DNA of 64,000 nucleotides from positions 310,001-374,000 of the forward strand of contig CAYOJW010000002.1 of NCBI GenBank assembly GCA_964404445.1. The letters run 5' to 3'. Position 1 is the first letter of the stretch. Each line of letters starts with the position of its first letter. The position numbers were made by a program, and so were the translations under genes. Source of the DNA: UBA2336 sp964404445 (GTDB lineage Bacteria; Bacteroidota; Bacteroidia; Cytophagales; Cyclobacteriaceae). This document shows positions 17,457 to 25,645 of the stretch, piece by piece. The notes below the pieces were generated by a model. That model saw only the letters and a list, made by a program, of their open reading frames with translations. It had not been told where the DNA came from and did not search any database.

Positions 17457-18233
17457 TTATTTTATCGAGTTCAGTCTACGAAGAACAATGTTTGCTATTA
17501 TTAATCCAGCAGGAACGCTCATGAGATTACCTTCGGCATTCGGAATTAATTCATGAACACCAGTGGTTGAAATATCTGTTAGCAACACAATCTTTCCTCT
17601 GATCTTATACGATGAAAGTGAACCAATGTCTAACACATGAAAATCATTAAGTGTTTTGGCATAATTAATTGGAATACTCTCGTTAATCCTGAACCTTTCA
17701 AAATCATCTATAACATGCGGATTATAGTGATACGCAATTTTATCCGGAAAACTAATCAAGCCTTCATCTCTCCCCTGATATAAGGGTCGATATTTGCGGG
17801 CTCCACCATCCTCATCAATTACAACACTATTAACACCTTCATCTAAAGCAGATTGAACAAAAAATGGTATGGAATGAACCATTATCTGATCATCGTTATT
17901 TATATTTGTACATAAAACAACTCTTCCTGAATGAACAATAGCTTGCTGAAATGCGGAGTCTTCCCTGAAACTCTTCTGTGAAGGAAATACAGCATGAATA
18001 GCGATGACCGAGGGCTCAAACTCATTAATCCGTTCTATAAATGTCGCCAACTCACTACGGCTATATTGTTTAATATCAAACAGAAATATAGTCGTATCTT
18101 TTGCAAGCACAATATCTTTCGACTGATCTGTTTTGCTTGAACAGGCTATAGCAATGCAAGTAATCAGTAGGAGTATAGATCTTCTAACGAACAACACCAT
18201 TTCCGCCATTTTTAACACTTGGTTTACGTTCAT
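17457..18233 (-). CDS. CHASE2-like domain lipoprotein, stand-alone
   Basis: A protein of up to 258 residues. A hydrophobic lipoprotein signal (SILLLITCIAIAC, Cys about residue 31) puts the rest in the periplasm. The mature part has the layout of the CHASE2 extracellular sensor domain: EPSVIAIHAVFPSQKSFREDSAFQQAI, then VNSVVIDEDGGARKYRPL, a strand with INY near residue 190, and the closing KIRGKIVLLTDISTTGVHELIPNAEGNLMSVPAGLIIANI. CHASE2 domains normally sit in front of kinase, cyclase or c-di-GMP domains in one polypeptide; here nothing follows. The start is uncertain: Met 1, 9 or 12 are all possible, the last best fitting a lipoprotein signal. Its 5' end overlaps an upstream gene fragment. 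Flanked by 30-bp repeats. Confidence 0.6.
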   Translation of the reverse strand: MNVNQVLKMAEMVLFVRRSILLLITCIAIACSSKTDQSKDIVLAKDTTIFLFDIKQYSRSELATFIERINEFEPSVIAIHAVFPSQKSFREDSAFQQAIVHSGRVVLCTNINNDDQIMVHSIPFFVQSALDEGVNSVVIDEDGGARKYRPLYQGRDEGLISFPDKIAYHYNPHVIDDFERFRINESIPINYAKTLNDFHVLDIGSLSSYKIRGKIVLLTDISTTGVHELIPNAEGNLMSVPAGLIIANIVLRRLNSIK

Positions 18234-18432
18234 CAGAGGATTGATTTAAGTGCCTCATAAGTCTCCAGATTCTTTTTGATTTTGAATTCGCCTCTTTATC
18301 AAAATGCCTTACAGCTTGTTGAATTAAAAGAAAATTGGATGAGTTAACAATTCTTCGGCCAACATTCTGCTGTGACTTCTCATTTAAAGTTTCTCCCCCA
18401 TCAACGTCACTCGCAGAGGACGTTGATGATTT
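18184..18432 (-). pseudogene. C-terminal gene fragment without start codon
   Basis: An uninterrupted minus-strand frame runs from just after a stop near 18432 to the TAG at 18184-18186. It encodes about 80 residues, including a RRIVNSSNFLLIQQAVRHFD stretch and a basic tail. It lacks any reasonable start codon and overlaps the beginning of the CHASE2-like gene by about 50 nt. The composition looks like coding sequence, so it may be what is left of the upstream partner of the CHASE2 gene. Product not recognised. Confidence 0.35.
18399..18428. repeat. Perfect 10-bp inverted repeat containing the core repeat motif
   Basis: CATCAACGTC (18399-18408) and GACGTTGATG (18419-18428) with a 10-nt loop, followed by a T run on the plus strand. 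The left arm is part of a third, inverted copy (about 18392-18412) of the core found at 17403 and 18481. It could act as a terminator. Confidence 0.7.
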
Positions 18433-18480
18433 TTAAACAAAACAAACCTACACAATCCTAAATTATAATCCTCAATGTTC

Positions 18481-18510
18481 CCCGAAGCGGGTAACGTTGA
18501 TGGGGATTAA
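18481..18510 (+). repeat. 30-bp direct repeat, right copy
   Basis: Partner of 17403-17432 (27/30 identical), about 1.08 kb away in the same orientation. It ends 30 nt before the stop of the flavoprotein reductase gene. Confidence 0.75.
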
Positions 18511-18539
18511 GACAGAGCGGTGAAAGGCTGGTGGTAAAC

Positions 18540-19673
18540 CTACCCGATCTCGATCATCACATCATCGGTAAGCGGATGACCCACGCAGGTTAATACATAC
18601 CCCTGATCGCGCTCGGATTTCGACAGCCCCTCCTCTTCGTCTAACTTCACCTTACCGGATAAGGCTTTACCGCGACAGGCCGTACACAAACCGCTTTGGC
18701 AACTGTACGGCATATCAATACCCTGATCGAGGGCAGCTTCGAGAATAGTGGTTTTGGCGCTCACCATCACTTTGTATTCGGCACCATCGTAGCGGATGGT
18801 TACTTCACGGTCTTTAAGCTCGTTTTCGTTATCGGCCGTTTCAACTTTATCGGCTTTATCAATCGTGCCTTGTACAAAACTTTCTTTGAATACTTTTTCT
18901 TTGGGGATGTTGTGTTGCGCCAACAGCGTATCTACGTTTTTCATCATCCCCTCGGGGCCGCACATCAGGTAAGTCGATTTATCAATGCCCCAGGCCGGAA
19001 TACGCTCAAATAATTTTTTAAGCATTTCGGGGTTCAGCAAACCCGAATAGCCCTGCCAGTTCATCGGGGCGTTATCGAGTATGTGTATCACTTGCAGGCG
19101 ACCTTCGTATGCGGTTTGAAGTTTATCGAACTCGTCTTTAAAAATAATGCTGTCGATGTCGCGGTTGCAGTAAATAAGCGAGCAGATGCTTTCAGGTTCT
19201 TGTGTTAACGTACTTTTAATAATCGACATCATCGGTGTAATGCCTGAGCCTCCGGCAAACATAATGAGGTGCCGTTTATGCTCAGCCTTAAACTCGGTTG
19301 TAAAGTGCCCCATCGGCTCCATTACTTTTACCTTATCGCCTGTCTTTAAATTATCGGGCAGCCAGTTCGACATTAACCCGTTATCGACACGCTTTACAGT
19401 AACGGCCAGATCGGTATCGGTAAACGGTGACGAGCACAACGAATACGACCTGCGCACTTCCTTACCCTGTACAGGCACGATTAACGTTAAGAACTGCCCC
19501 GCTTTATAAGCAATGCGCGAAGCCGGCTGTTCAAATACAATGGTAATGGCGTCTTTCGTTTCGTGAACGATGTTTTTTACGGTAAGGTCGTAATAATGCG
19601 GCCCGCGCGATTCTGTCTTTTCAGGAGTTGTTTCAGCTTTTGAATCCTTTTTTTTGAACAGTCCGAATGCCAT
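18540..19673 (-). CDS. FAD / 2Fe-2S oxidoreductase (PaaE-like ferredoxin-NADP reductase type)
   Basis: An NAD(P)H-dependent electron transfer flavoprotein of 377 residues. After a charged N-terminus come the FAD-binding barrel (RRSYSLCSSP, about residues 75-84), the NAD-binding domain (MFAGGSGITPMMSI), and a C-terminal plant-type 2Fe-2S ferredoxin domain (CQSGLCTAC with a later Cys in LTCVGHP). The order matches PaaE and phenol hydroxylase reductases. No phenylacetate-degradation or other oxygenase genes lie nearby, so the partner is unknown; in Bacteroidota similar proteins may serve lipid desaturases. It is divergent from purB and monocistronic. Confidence 0.85.
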   Translation of the reverse strand: MAFGLFKKKDSKAETTPEKTESRGPHYYDLTVKNIVHETKDAITIVFEQPASRIAYKAGQFLTLIVPVQGKEVRRSYSLCSSPFTDTDLAVTVKRVDNGLMSNWLPDNLKTGDKVKVMEPMGHFTTEFKAEHKRHLIMFAGGSGITPMMSIIKSTLTQEPESICSLIYCNRDIDSIIFKDEFDKLQTAYEGRLQVIHILDNAPMNWQGYSGLLNPEMLKKLFERIPAWGIDKSTYLMCGPEGMMKNVDTLLAQHNIPKEKVFKESFVQGTIDKADKVETADNENELKDREVTIRYDGAEYKVMVSAKTTILEAALDQGIDMPYSCQSGLCTACRGKALSGKVKLDEEEGLSKSERDQGYVLTCVGHPLTDDVMIEIG

Positions 19674-19778
19674 TGTATTTATTGAATTTGTATATAGAAC
19701 AGTAATTTACCCGATCGCGTTGCAATCCGGTCGCAAAAGTAGTGTTTTTTGCTATTTTTACAGCTTAATAATCGTCTT

Positions 19779-21119
19779 GTGCAGCTAAATCCGCTCAGCG
19801 CCATTTCACCCATCGATGGCCGCTATTTTTCGACTACCCAAAACCTTGCCCCTTACTTTTCGGAGTTTGGGCTGATCCGTTACCGTGTACGGGTAGAAGT
19901 AGAATATTTTATTGCCTTAACCACTACGCTGCCCGAACTGAAAAGCTTCTCGCAGGCACAGGCAACCAGCCTTCGCGCCTTGTACGAAAACTTTACCGAA
20001 GCCGATGCCACAGCGATTAAAGACATCGAAAAAACAACAAACCACGATGTAAAGGCCGTTGAATATTTTTTAAAAGAAAAGTTTGATACGCTTGGCTTTT
20101 CGGCCTACAAAGAGTTTATCCACTTCGGACTTACTTCACAGGATGTAAACAACACCGCCATACCGCTTTCGCTGAAAGAATTTATGGATGCGGAAATGAT
20201 CCCTGCCGTTCAAAAACTAATAACGATACTCACGGCATTGGCCGAACAGTGGAAAGACATTTCCATGCTTGCCCGCACACACGGCCAGCCCGCCTCACCT
20301 ACCCGTTTAGGGAAAGAGATATTCGTGTTCGCTGAACGGATCAACAAACAGCTTGAATTATTAAAAGCCGTTCCGCACAGCGCCAAGTTTGGCGGAGCTA
20401 CCGGTAACTTCAATGCGCACCACATTGCTTACCCGGAAATCGACTGGAAAAAATTTGGCGATACTTTCGTGCAAAACAGCTTAGGATTGGTGCGCAGCCA
20501 TCCTACCACGCAAATCGAGCATTACGATAATTTAGCCGCTTTGTTCGATGGATTAAAACGCATCAATACTATTCTGATAGATTTCAGCCGCGATGTATGG
20601 CAATACATTTCGATGAATTATTTCAAACAAAAAATCAAAGAAGGCGAAGTAGGCTCATCGGCCATGCCGCATAAAGTAAATCCCATCGATTTTGAAAATG
20701 CCGAAGGTAACCTTGGTTTTGCCAACGCTATCTTTGAACATTTGGCCGCCAAACTGCCGATCTCACGACTACAACGTGACCTTACCGATTCAACCGTGTT
20801 AAGAAACATCGGTGTTCCATTAGCACATACCTGGCTTGCGTTTAAGTCGCTCGAAAAAGGTATCGGCAAATTAGAACTGAACAAGACGGCCATCGATGCC
20901 GATCTGGAAGAAAACTGGGCTGTGGTAGCCGAAGCCATTCAAACCATTTTGCGGAAAGAAAATTACCCAAACCCGTACGAAGCCCTGAAAGCCCTCACCC
21001 GTAAGAACGAAAAAATTACGCAACAGCGTTTTATTGAGTTTATTGACGGATTAGAAACCTCGCAGGCAGTGAAAGACCGGCTGAAAAAAATCACCCCGTT
21101 CAATTATACCGGCATCTAA
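19779..21119 (+). CDS. purB: Adenylosuccinate lyase
   Basis: Purine biosynthesis lyase that splits SAICAR and adenylosuccinate, releasing fumarate. It is 446 residues from the GTG at 19779. The family start VQLNPLSAISPIDGRY fits that codon; the upstream TTG at 19749 would add a non-conserved peptide. It shows the active-site regions TNHDVKAVEYF, the His-containing HFGLTSQDVNNTA, and the fumarase/aspartase signature GSSAMPHKVNPIDFENAEGN. It is a cytosolic homotetramer. The gene stands alone, 63 nt before the two-component system genes. Confidence 0.96.
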   Translation: MQLNPLSAISPIDGRYFSTTQNLAPYFSEFGLIRYRVRVEVEYFIALTTTLPELKSFSQAQATSLRALYENFTEADATAIKDIEKTTNHDVKAVEYFLKEKFDTLGFSAYKEFIHFGLTSQDVNNTAIPLSLKEFMDAEMIPAVQKLITILTALAEQWKDISMLARTHGQPASPTRLGKEIFVFAERINKQLELLKAVPHSAKFGGATGNFNAHHIAYPEIDWKKFGDTFVQNSLGLVRSHPTTQIEHYDNLAALFDGLKRINTILIDFSRDVWQYISMNYFKQKIKEGEVGSSAMPHKVNPIDFENAEGNLGFANAIFEHLAAKLPISRLQRDLTDSTVLRNIGVPLAHTWLAFKSLEKGIGKLELNKTAIDADLEENWAVVAEAIQTILRKENYPNPYEALKALTRKNEKITQQRFIEFIDGLETSQAVKDRLKKITPFNYTGI

Positions 21120-21182
21120 GTTGGTCGGTTAACTTTTTATTCCAGTCAGCTTTAACCAACTTTGCCGCATTAATTTTATGCC

Positions 21183-21857
21183 ATGACCGTACTCGTTGTT
21201 GAAGACGATACCGTTTTAAGTCAAAACATTAAAGCATCGCTCACAGCCGAAGGCTTTACCGTTGAACAGGCATACGATGGTTTTATTGCCGAAAAACTGT
21301 TGCGCAAAAACCAATACGATTGCGTGGTGCTGGATGTGAACATCCCTAACAAAAACGGCTTTGAACTATGCAAGAGCTTTCGCACGTACAACACCACTAC
21401 CCCTGTGTTATTCCTCACAGCCTTTGATGATCTGGACGACAAAGTACAAGGCTATGAAAGCGGTGCCGATGATTACCTCACCAAACCGTTTTTTCAGAAA
21501 GAATTGCTCATGCGCATTCAGGCGTTAGCCAGACGCCACACCGCTGCACAACCTCAGCACGATACGCTCACATGGCACGATGTGGTGATCCGGCAAAAAA
21601 ATAAAACCGTACACCGCGCCAACCACGAGGTTAAACTCACGCCCCGCGAATACCAGATTTTGCTTACCCTGGTACTGGCGAAAGGCGAAGTAGTTTCTAA
21701 AAAAGAGCTGATCAAAGAAATTTGGGGTAGTACGTTCGATGCGAACACCAACAATATTGAAGTGTTTATTAATTTTCTGCGCAATAAAGTCGATAAACCG
21801 TTCGACAAGCAACTCATCAAAACCAAAGTGGGGTACGGCTATTACCTCGATCGCTGA
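21183..21857 (+). CDS. OmpR-family response regulator
   Basis: A two-component regulator of 224 residues. The receiver domain has acidic residues E7, D8 and D9, phospho-acceptor D51 (VVLDVNIP) and the conserved Lys in DDYLTKPF. It is followed by an OmpR/PhoB winged-helix DNA-binding domain with LTPREYQILLTL and a C-terminal KVGYGYYL. It lies 3 nt before its kinase gene and directly upstream of a heavy-metal efflux operon, so it is probably the CopR/CusR-like activator of that operon. The candidate operator is the palindrome at 23251-23270. Confidence 0.92.
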   Translation: MTVLVVEDDTVLSQNIKASLTAEGFTVEQAYDGFIAEKLLRKNQYDCVVLDVNIPNKNGFELCKSFRTYNTTTPVLFLTAFDDLDDKVQGYESGADDYLTKPFFQKELLMRIQALARRHTAAQPQHDTLTWHDVVIRQKNKTVHRANHEVKLTPREYQILLTLVLAKGEVVSKKELIKEIWGSTFDANTNNIEVFINFLRNKVDKPFDKQLIKTKVGYGYYLDR

Positions 21858-21860
21858 ACC

Positions 21861-23225
21861 GTGAACATCCGGCAAAAAATAGTGCTCTCGTTTACATCCG
21901 TTACGATTACCTTAGTGGGCATTTCGTTTCTGGTGATCTATACCTCGTTTGCCGAATACCGCGAAGAAGAATTTCAACAGCGCCTCAAAGAAAAAACAAC
22001 GTTCACGCTTACGTTTCTGGAAGAAGTACAGGTATTAAACCGTAGTATTTTACAGGCGTTAGATCGCGTAACGCTCAACGAGATGTACGAAGAGAAAATC
22101 CTGTTGTTTGATAAAGATAAAAAACTGATTTACTCCAGCATCGATGATCTTAAAATAACCTTTACCGAAACCCTGCTGAAAAACCTCACTCCCGAAAACA
22201 ACTGGATTGAAACCAAAAACGGTGATTATGATGTAGTGGCTGTTTATTTACGTTTCCAGGACAATGAATTTTACGGGATAAGCATGGCGTATGATGCTTT
22301 TGGCTATACGAAACTTGAATACCTGCGAAATGTTTTACTGCTAACGTTTATAGCCATTGTGATTTCGGTGGTGGTGATTACGTCCTACATTTCTAAACAG
22401 ATTTCCGGCCCCATCAATAAAATGGCTTCACAGATCGAAACACTCAAAGTCGAATCGGGCACACATCATATTGACATACCACAAACCAAAGATGAAATCA
22501 ACCTGTTGGCTACCAAATTCAACGAGTTGATGATGCGCCTCAACGAATCGTTTTCGTTTCAGAAACATGCCGTGCATCATATTTCGCACGAACTAAAAAC
22601 GCCCATCGCCATATTGGTATCGAACCTCGAACGCATCGAATCCGAAACCGACATCGAAAAAATAAAAACATTTCTGCAACATCAGAAAGAAGACACCAAA
22701 AACCTGGCGGATATTATCAACACACTACTTGAAATTGCCAAGGTCGAATCGGGGCTTACGCTGCATACCGAACCGGTACGCCTTGACGATGTGGTTTTCG
22801 ACAGTATTGAAAAACTGAAACCGCTTCATTCCGGTTTTTCATTTTCTGTTTCGATGTCCGAACAGATTAAAAGCGAAGATCATCTTACCCTTACCGGGAA
22901 CAGGCGTTTGCTCAAAGCGGTATTTGCAAACCTGCTGGTAAATGCTGTTCAGTACAATTCAGGCAACCAGGTTGACATCGAACTGGAGGCCAACGTATTC
23001 AACATTAAAATCACCATTAAAAATAAAGGCGAAACCATTCAACCACACGAACGCCCTTTTATGTTCCAGCATTTTTTCAGGGGCGAGAACAGTCGGGGCA
23101 AACGCGGTTTTGGTTTAGGGCTGGTGTTCCTCCATAAAATTATTCAGCTTCACGGTGGCTCTATTATATATGAAGTACCTTCCGAACACGTGAACGCCTT
23201 TACGGTAGCGTTTCCTTTAAGGTAA
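21861..23225 (+). CDS. Sensor histidine kinase with HAMP domain
   Basis: A membrane sensor kinase of 454 residues. Membrane helices at about residues 8-30 and 155-175 enclose a periplasmic sensor region of about 125 residues. A HAMP linker follows, then the H-box HHISHELKTP with phospho-acceptor H243, and the HATPase domain (N-box ANLLVNAVQYN, G-box GKRGFGLGLVFLHKI). The first codon is GTG at 21861, 3 nt after the regulator stop. The architecture matches CusS-type metal sensors, and gene order suggests it senses the metal exported by the downstream pump. No metal ligand motif in the sensor was identified. Confidence 0.92.
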   Translation: MNIRQKIVLSFTSVTITLVGISFLVIYTSFAEYREEEFQQRLKEKTTFTLTFLEEVQVLNRSILQALDRVTLNEMYEEKILLFDKDKKLIYSSIDDLKITFTETLLKNLTPENNWIETKNGDYDVVAVYLRFQDNEFYGISMAYDAFGYTKLEYLRNVLLLTFIAIVISVVVITSYISKQISGPINKMASQIETLKVESGTHHIDIPQTKDEINLLATKFNELMMRLNESFSFQKHAVHHISHELKTPIAILVSNLERIESETDIEKIKTFLQHQKEDTKNLADIINTLLEIAKVESGLTLHTEPVRLDDVVFDSIEKLKPLHSGFSFSVSMSEQIKSEDHLTLTGNRRLLKAVFANLLVNAVQYNSGNQVDIELEANVFNIKITIKNKGETIQPHERPFMFQHFFRGENSRGKRGFGLGLVFLHKIIQLHGGSIIYEVPSEHVNAFTVAFPLR

Positions 23226-23250
23226 TCTTTATAAATATTAAGGTTTTTTT

Positions 23251-23270
23251 AAGGTGGTGGCCATCACCTT
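23251..23270. promoter_or_regulatory. Palindromic candidate operator of the metal efflux operon
   Basis: The 20-bp near-palindrome AAGGTGGTGGCCATCACCTT is self-complementary except for one mismatched pair. It lies 26 nt after the kinase stop and 31 nt before the first efflux gene. It is not followed by a T run, so a protein-binding site is more likely than a terminator. Its right half overlaps CACCTTTG, a near match to the -7 element. Confidence 0.55.
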
Positions 23271-23300
23271 TGCGCCCGTTCCATACCCTAAGCGCAAAGC

Positions 23301-24551
23301 ATGAAAACGTGCGTTTCCATTTTACTTGTTTTACTGTTTCCGGTAATCAGTCGTGCCGAGGCCGACACATTGCGCATTACCATTAATCAGGCCGACAGCA
23401 TTTTTTTAAAGAGCAATTATGCGTTGTTGGCCGCATCGGTAGGTGTGCAGGCGCAGGAAGCGCAAGTTCTTCAGGCAAAATTGTACCCCAACCCTGTTTT
23501 TACAGCCGAGGTTAATGTTTACGATCCCGATAACAACACGTATTTCCACACCGGGCCCAGCGGACAAAAATATTTTCAACTTGAGCAACTGATTTTATTA
23601 GGCGGAAAACGCAAAGCCGAAATTGAACTGGCCAAAACCAATGCTGCCATCGCTTCGCTTGAATTTCAGGATTTGGTGCGCCAACTCAAGTATGAACTGC
23701 ACAGCAGTTTGTACGCTCTCACTCAACAGGCGTTTCTCATTCAGAAGTATAACGCACAATTAGCCATCCTTGATGGCATTTTAACCACATACAGCACACA
23801 GGTTGCCAAAGGCAATGTTCCGTTAAAAGACTTTGTGCGTTTAAAAGGCGTTTACCTGAACCTGAACAACGACCGCGCTGAATTGCTGAAATTTTATTTA
23901 GACGAGATGGCCAAGGTGCAAACCATCTTAAACACCAGGGCTTTCGTTGTTCCGGTCGTTACCGATGCCGAGCTTGATGCTATCATCAAAACATTTACGG
24001 TTGACGAACTTCAGAATGCAGCGTTAGACAACCGTGCTGATTATTTAATTGCCACACAAAACACCACAGCGGCCGAACAATACTTTGCCTTGCAAAAAAA
24101 ACAGGCCATCCCCGATGTAAATGCTTTTGCCAACTACGACCAGCGCAGCGGGGCATTTAACAACCAAATTAGTGCGGGCATATCCGTTCCCCTGCCTTTA
24201 TGGAACCGCAACCGTGGAAACATTAAAACTGCACAGTTTCAGGTTAAACAAAGTGTATATACAAAAGAAAACTTAAAAAACGAAATACTCGTCACTATCC
24301 AAAACCAGTTCGCGCTTTATACACATACCGTAAGCGAATACACCAAAGCACAGGAATTATACAATATCGATTTTGAAGAAACCTTGCAGGGCATGAATAC
24401 CAACTTCCTCAAAAACAATGTGAGCGTGCTTGAGTTTGTGGACTTCTTTGAATCGTACAACAATTCGATGGCCGAAATCGCGCGGATCAAAATACAACTT
24501 GCCGTATCGGCCGAACAACTCAACCTCACCATCGGTAAAGACTTATTCTGA
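23301..24551 (+). CDS. czcC: Outer membrane efflux protein, CzcC-like (TolC superfamily)
   Basis: Outer-membrane channel of a tripartite heavy-metal pump, 416 residues with a signal peptide (about 19 residues, ending SRAEA). It shows the TolC-family long coiled helices (LQAKLYPNPVFTAEVNVYDP, YFQLEQLILLGGKRKAEIELAKT) and a second repeat after residue 240. It forms one operon with the adaptor (4 nt downstream) and the RND pump. The operon lies directly behind the two-component system and a palindromic operator. CzcC versus CusC identity rests on the partner pump. Confidence 0.85.
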   Translation: MKTCVSILLVLLFPVISRAEADTLRITINQADSIFLKSNYALLAASVGVQAQEAQVLQAKLYPNPVFTAEVNVYDPDNNTYFHTGPSGQKYFQLEQLILLGGKRKAEIELAKTNAAIASLEFQDLVRQLKYELHSSLYALTQQAFLIQKYNAQLAILDGILTTYSTQVAKGNVPLKDFVRLKGVYLNLNNDRAELLKFYLDEMAKVQTILNTRAFVVPVVTDAELDAIIKTFTVDELQNAALDNRADYLIATQNTTAAEQYFALQKKQAIPDVNAFANYDQRSGAFNNQISAGISVPLPLWNRNRGNIKTAQFQVKQSVYTKENLKNEILVTIQNQFALYTHTVSEYTKAQELYNIDFEETLQGMNTNFLKNNVSVLEFVDFFESYNNSMAEIARIKIQLAVSAEQLNLTIGKDLF

Positions 24552-24554
24552 ATT

Positions 24555-25640
24555 ATGAAACGATTATTTTTATTTCCCGTTCTGATTGGCGTGTTATGGA
24601 TGTTGGCATCGTGCCGGGAAAAAGCACCTGAGGCTGTTACCGAAGTATTCAGCATGAGCGACACCATGATGGCACGTTGCGAATTTTACGAAGCCAGGTT
24701 ACAGGTTGTCAACAACAATATCCGGTTGTTTGGAAAAATTACGGTTGATAATAACAAAGCCGCACAGGTTTACCCGGTGGTGAGCGGTAACGTATTAACC
24801 ATCGATGCCGAGTTGGGCGATTATGTTAAACAAGGGCAAAAATTAGCAACCATCCGAAGCAGCGAAGTGGCCGAATTTCTTCGTCAGAAATTAGATGCGC
24901 AAAGCGATGTTGCCTTGGCTGAAAAAAACTTACAGGTAGCCAAAGATCTGTTTGAAGGGAAACTTAATTCTGAAAAAGATGTAGTCGCGGCTGAAAAAGA
25001 ACTGATTAAGGCGCAGGCGGAGTTAGCACGCATCAACGAGGTTTACGCCATCTACAAGCTCAACGATGGTACGGTCTATACCATTACCGCACCTATTAGC
25101 GGATTTATTTTAGCCAAAAACATTTACCCGAACGAACAACTTCGGCCAGATATTTCCGATCCGTTGTTTTCCATTTCGCAAATCAATGAAGTGTGGGCGC
25201 TGGCCAATGTAAGCGAAAGCGATGTATCGAAAATAAAACTCGGGTACGATGCCGAAATACGCACGCTGGGTTTCCCCGATCATGTGTATAAAGGTAAAAT
25301 CGATAAAATCTTTAACACGATCGACCCCGAAACTAAGGCTATGAAAGTGCGTGTAAAAATCCCGAACGAAAATTTTCAGTTGAAACCAGAGATGATGGCT
25401 ACCGTAAATGTGTTGTTTGAAGAGGATCAGCAAAAAGTTGCGGTGCCGTCATCTTCTGTCATTTTTGACAAGAGCCGCTCGTGGGTAATGGTGTTTCATA
25501 ACCGTAATAACATTGAAACCCGCAGCGTGGAAGTGTATCGCCAGCTCAATGGCATTAGTTACATCCTCAGCGGTTTACAGCCCGGTGAGAAAGTAATCTC
25601 TAAAAACGGGTTGTTTGTCTATGATGCGCTGAATGATTAA
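24555..25640 (+). CDS. czcB: Heavy-metal efflux RND periplasmic adaptor, CzcB/CusB-like
   Basis: Membrane-fusion protein of 361 residues that joins the inner-membrane pump to the outer-membrane channel. It has a lipoprotein signal with lipobox LASC (Cys about residue 20). It then has the biotinyl-lipoyl-like domain (VYPVVSGNVLTIDAELGDYVKQGQKLATI), a helical hairpin, the second lipoyl half (ITAPISGFILAKNIYPNEQL), and beta-barrel and membrane-proximal domains. No His-rich N-terminal metal-binding extension is present. Spacing of 3 to 5 nt to both neighbours shows operon membership. Confidence 0.9.
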   Translation: MKRLFLFPVLIGVLWMLASCREKAPEAVTEVFSMSDTMMARCEFYEARLQVVNNNIRLFGKITVDNNKAAQVYPVVSGNVLTIDAELGDYVKQGQKLATIRSSEVAEFLRQKLDAQSDVALAEKNLQVAKDLFEGKLNSEKDVVAAEKELIKAQAELARINEVYAIYKLNDGTVYTITAPISGFILAKNIYPNEQLRPDISDPLFSISQINEVWALANVSESDVSKIKLGYDAEIRTLGFPDHVYKGKIDKIFNTIDPETKAMKVRVKIPNENFQLKPEMMATVNVLFEEDQQKVAVPSSSVIFDKSRSWVMVFHNRNNIETRSVEVYRQLNGISYILSGLQPGEKVISKNGLFVYDALND

Positions 25641-25645
25641 TTAGC

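Noticed and set aside
23221..23275. Palindrome as terminator of the kinase gene
   Set aside because: No T run follows the palindrome, and it overlaps a -7-like element, so an operator is more likely.
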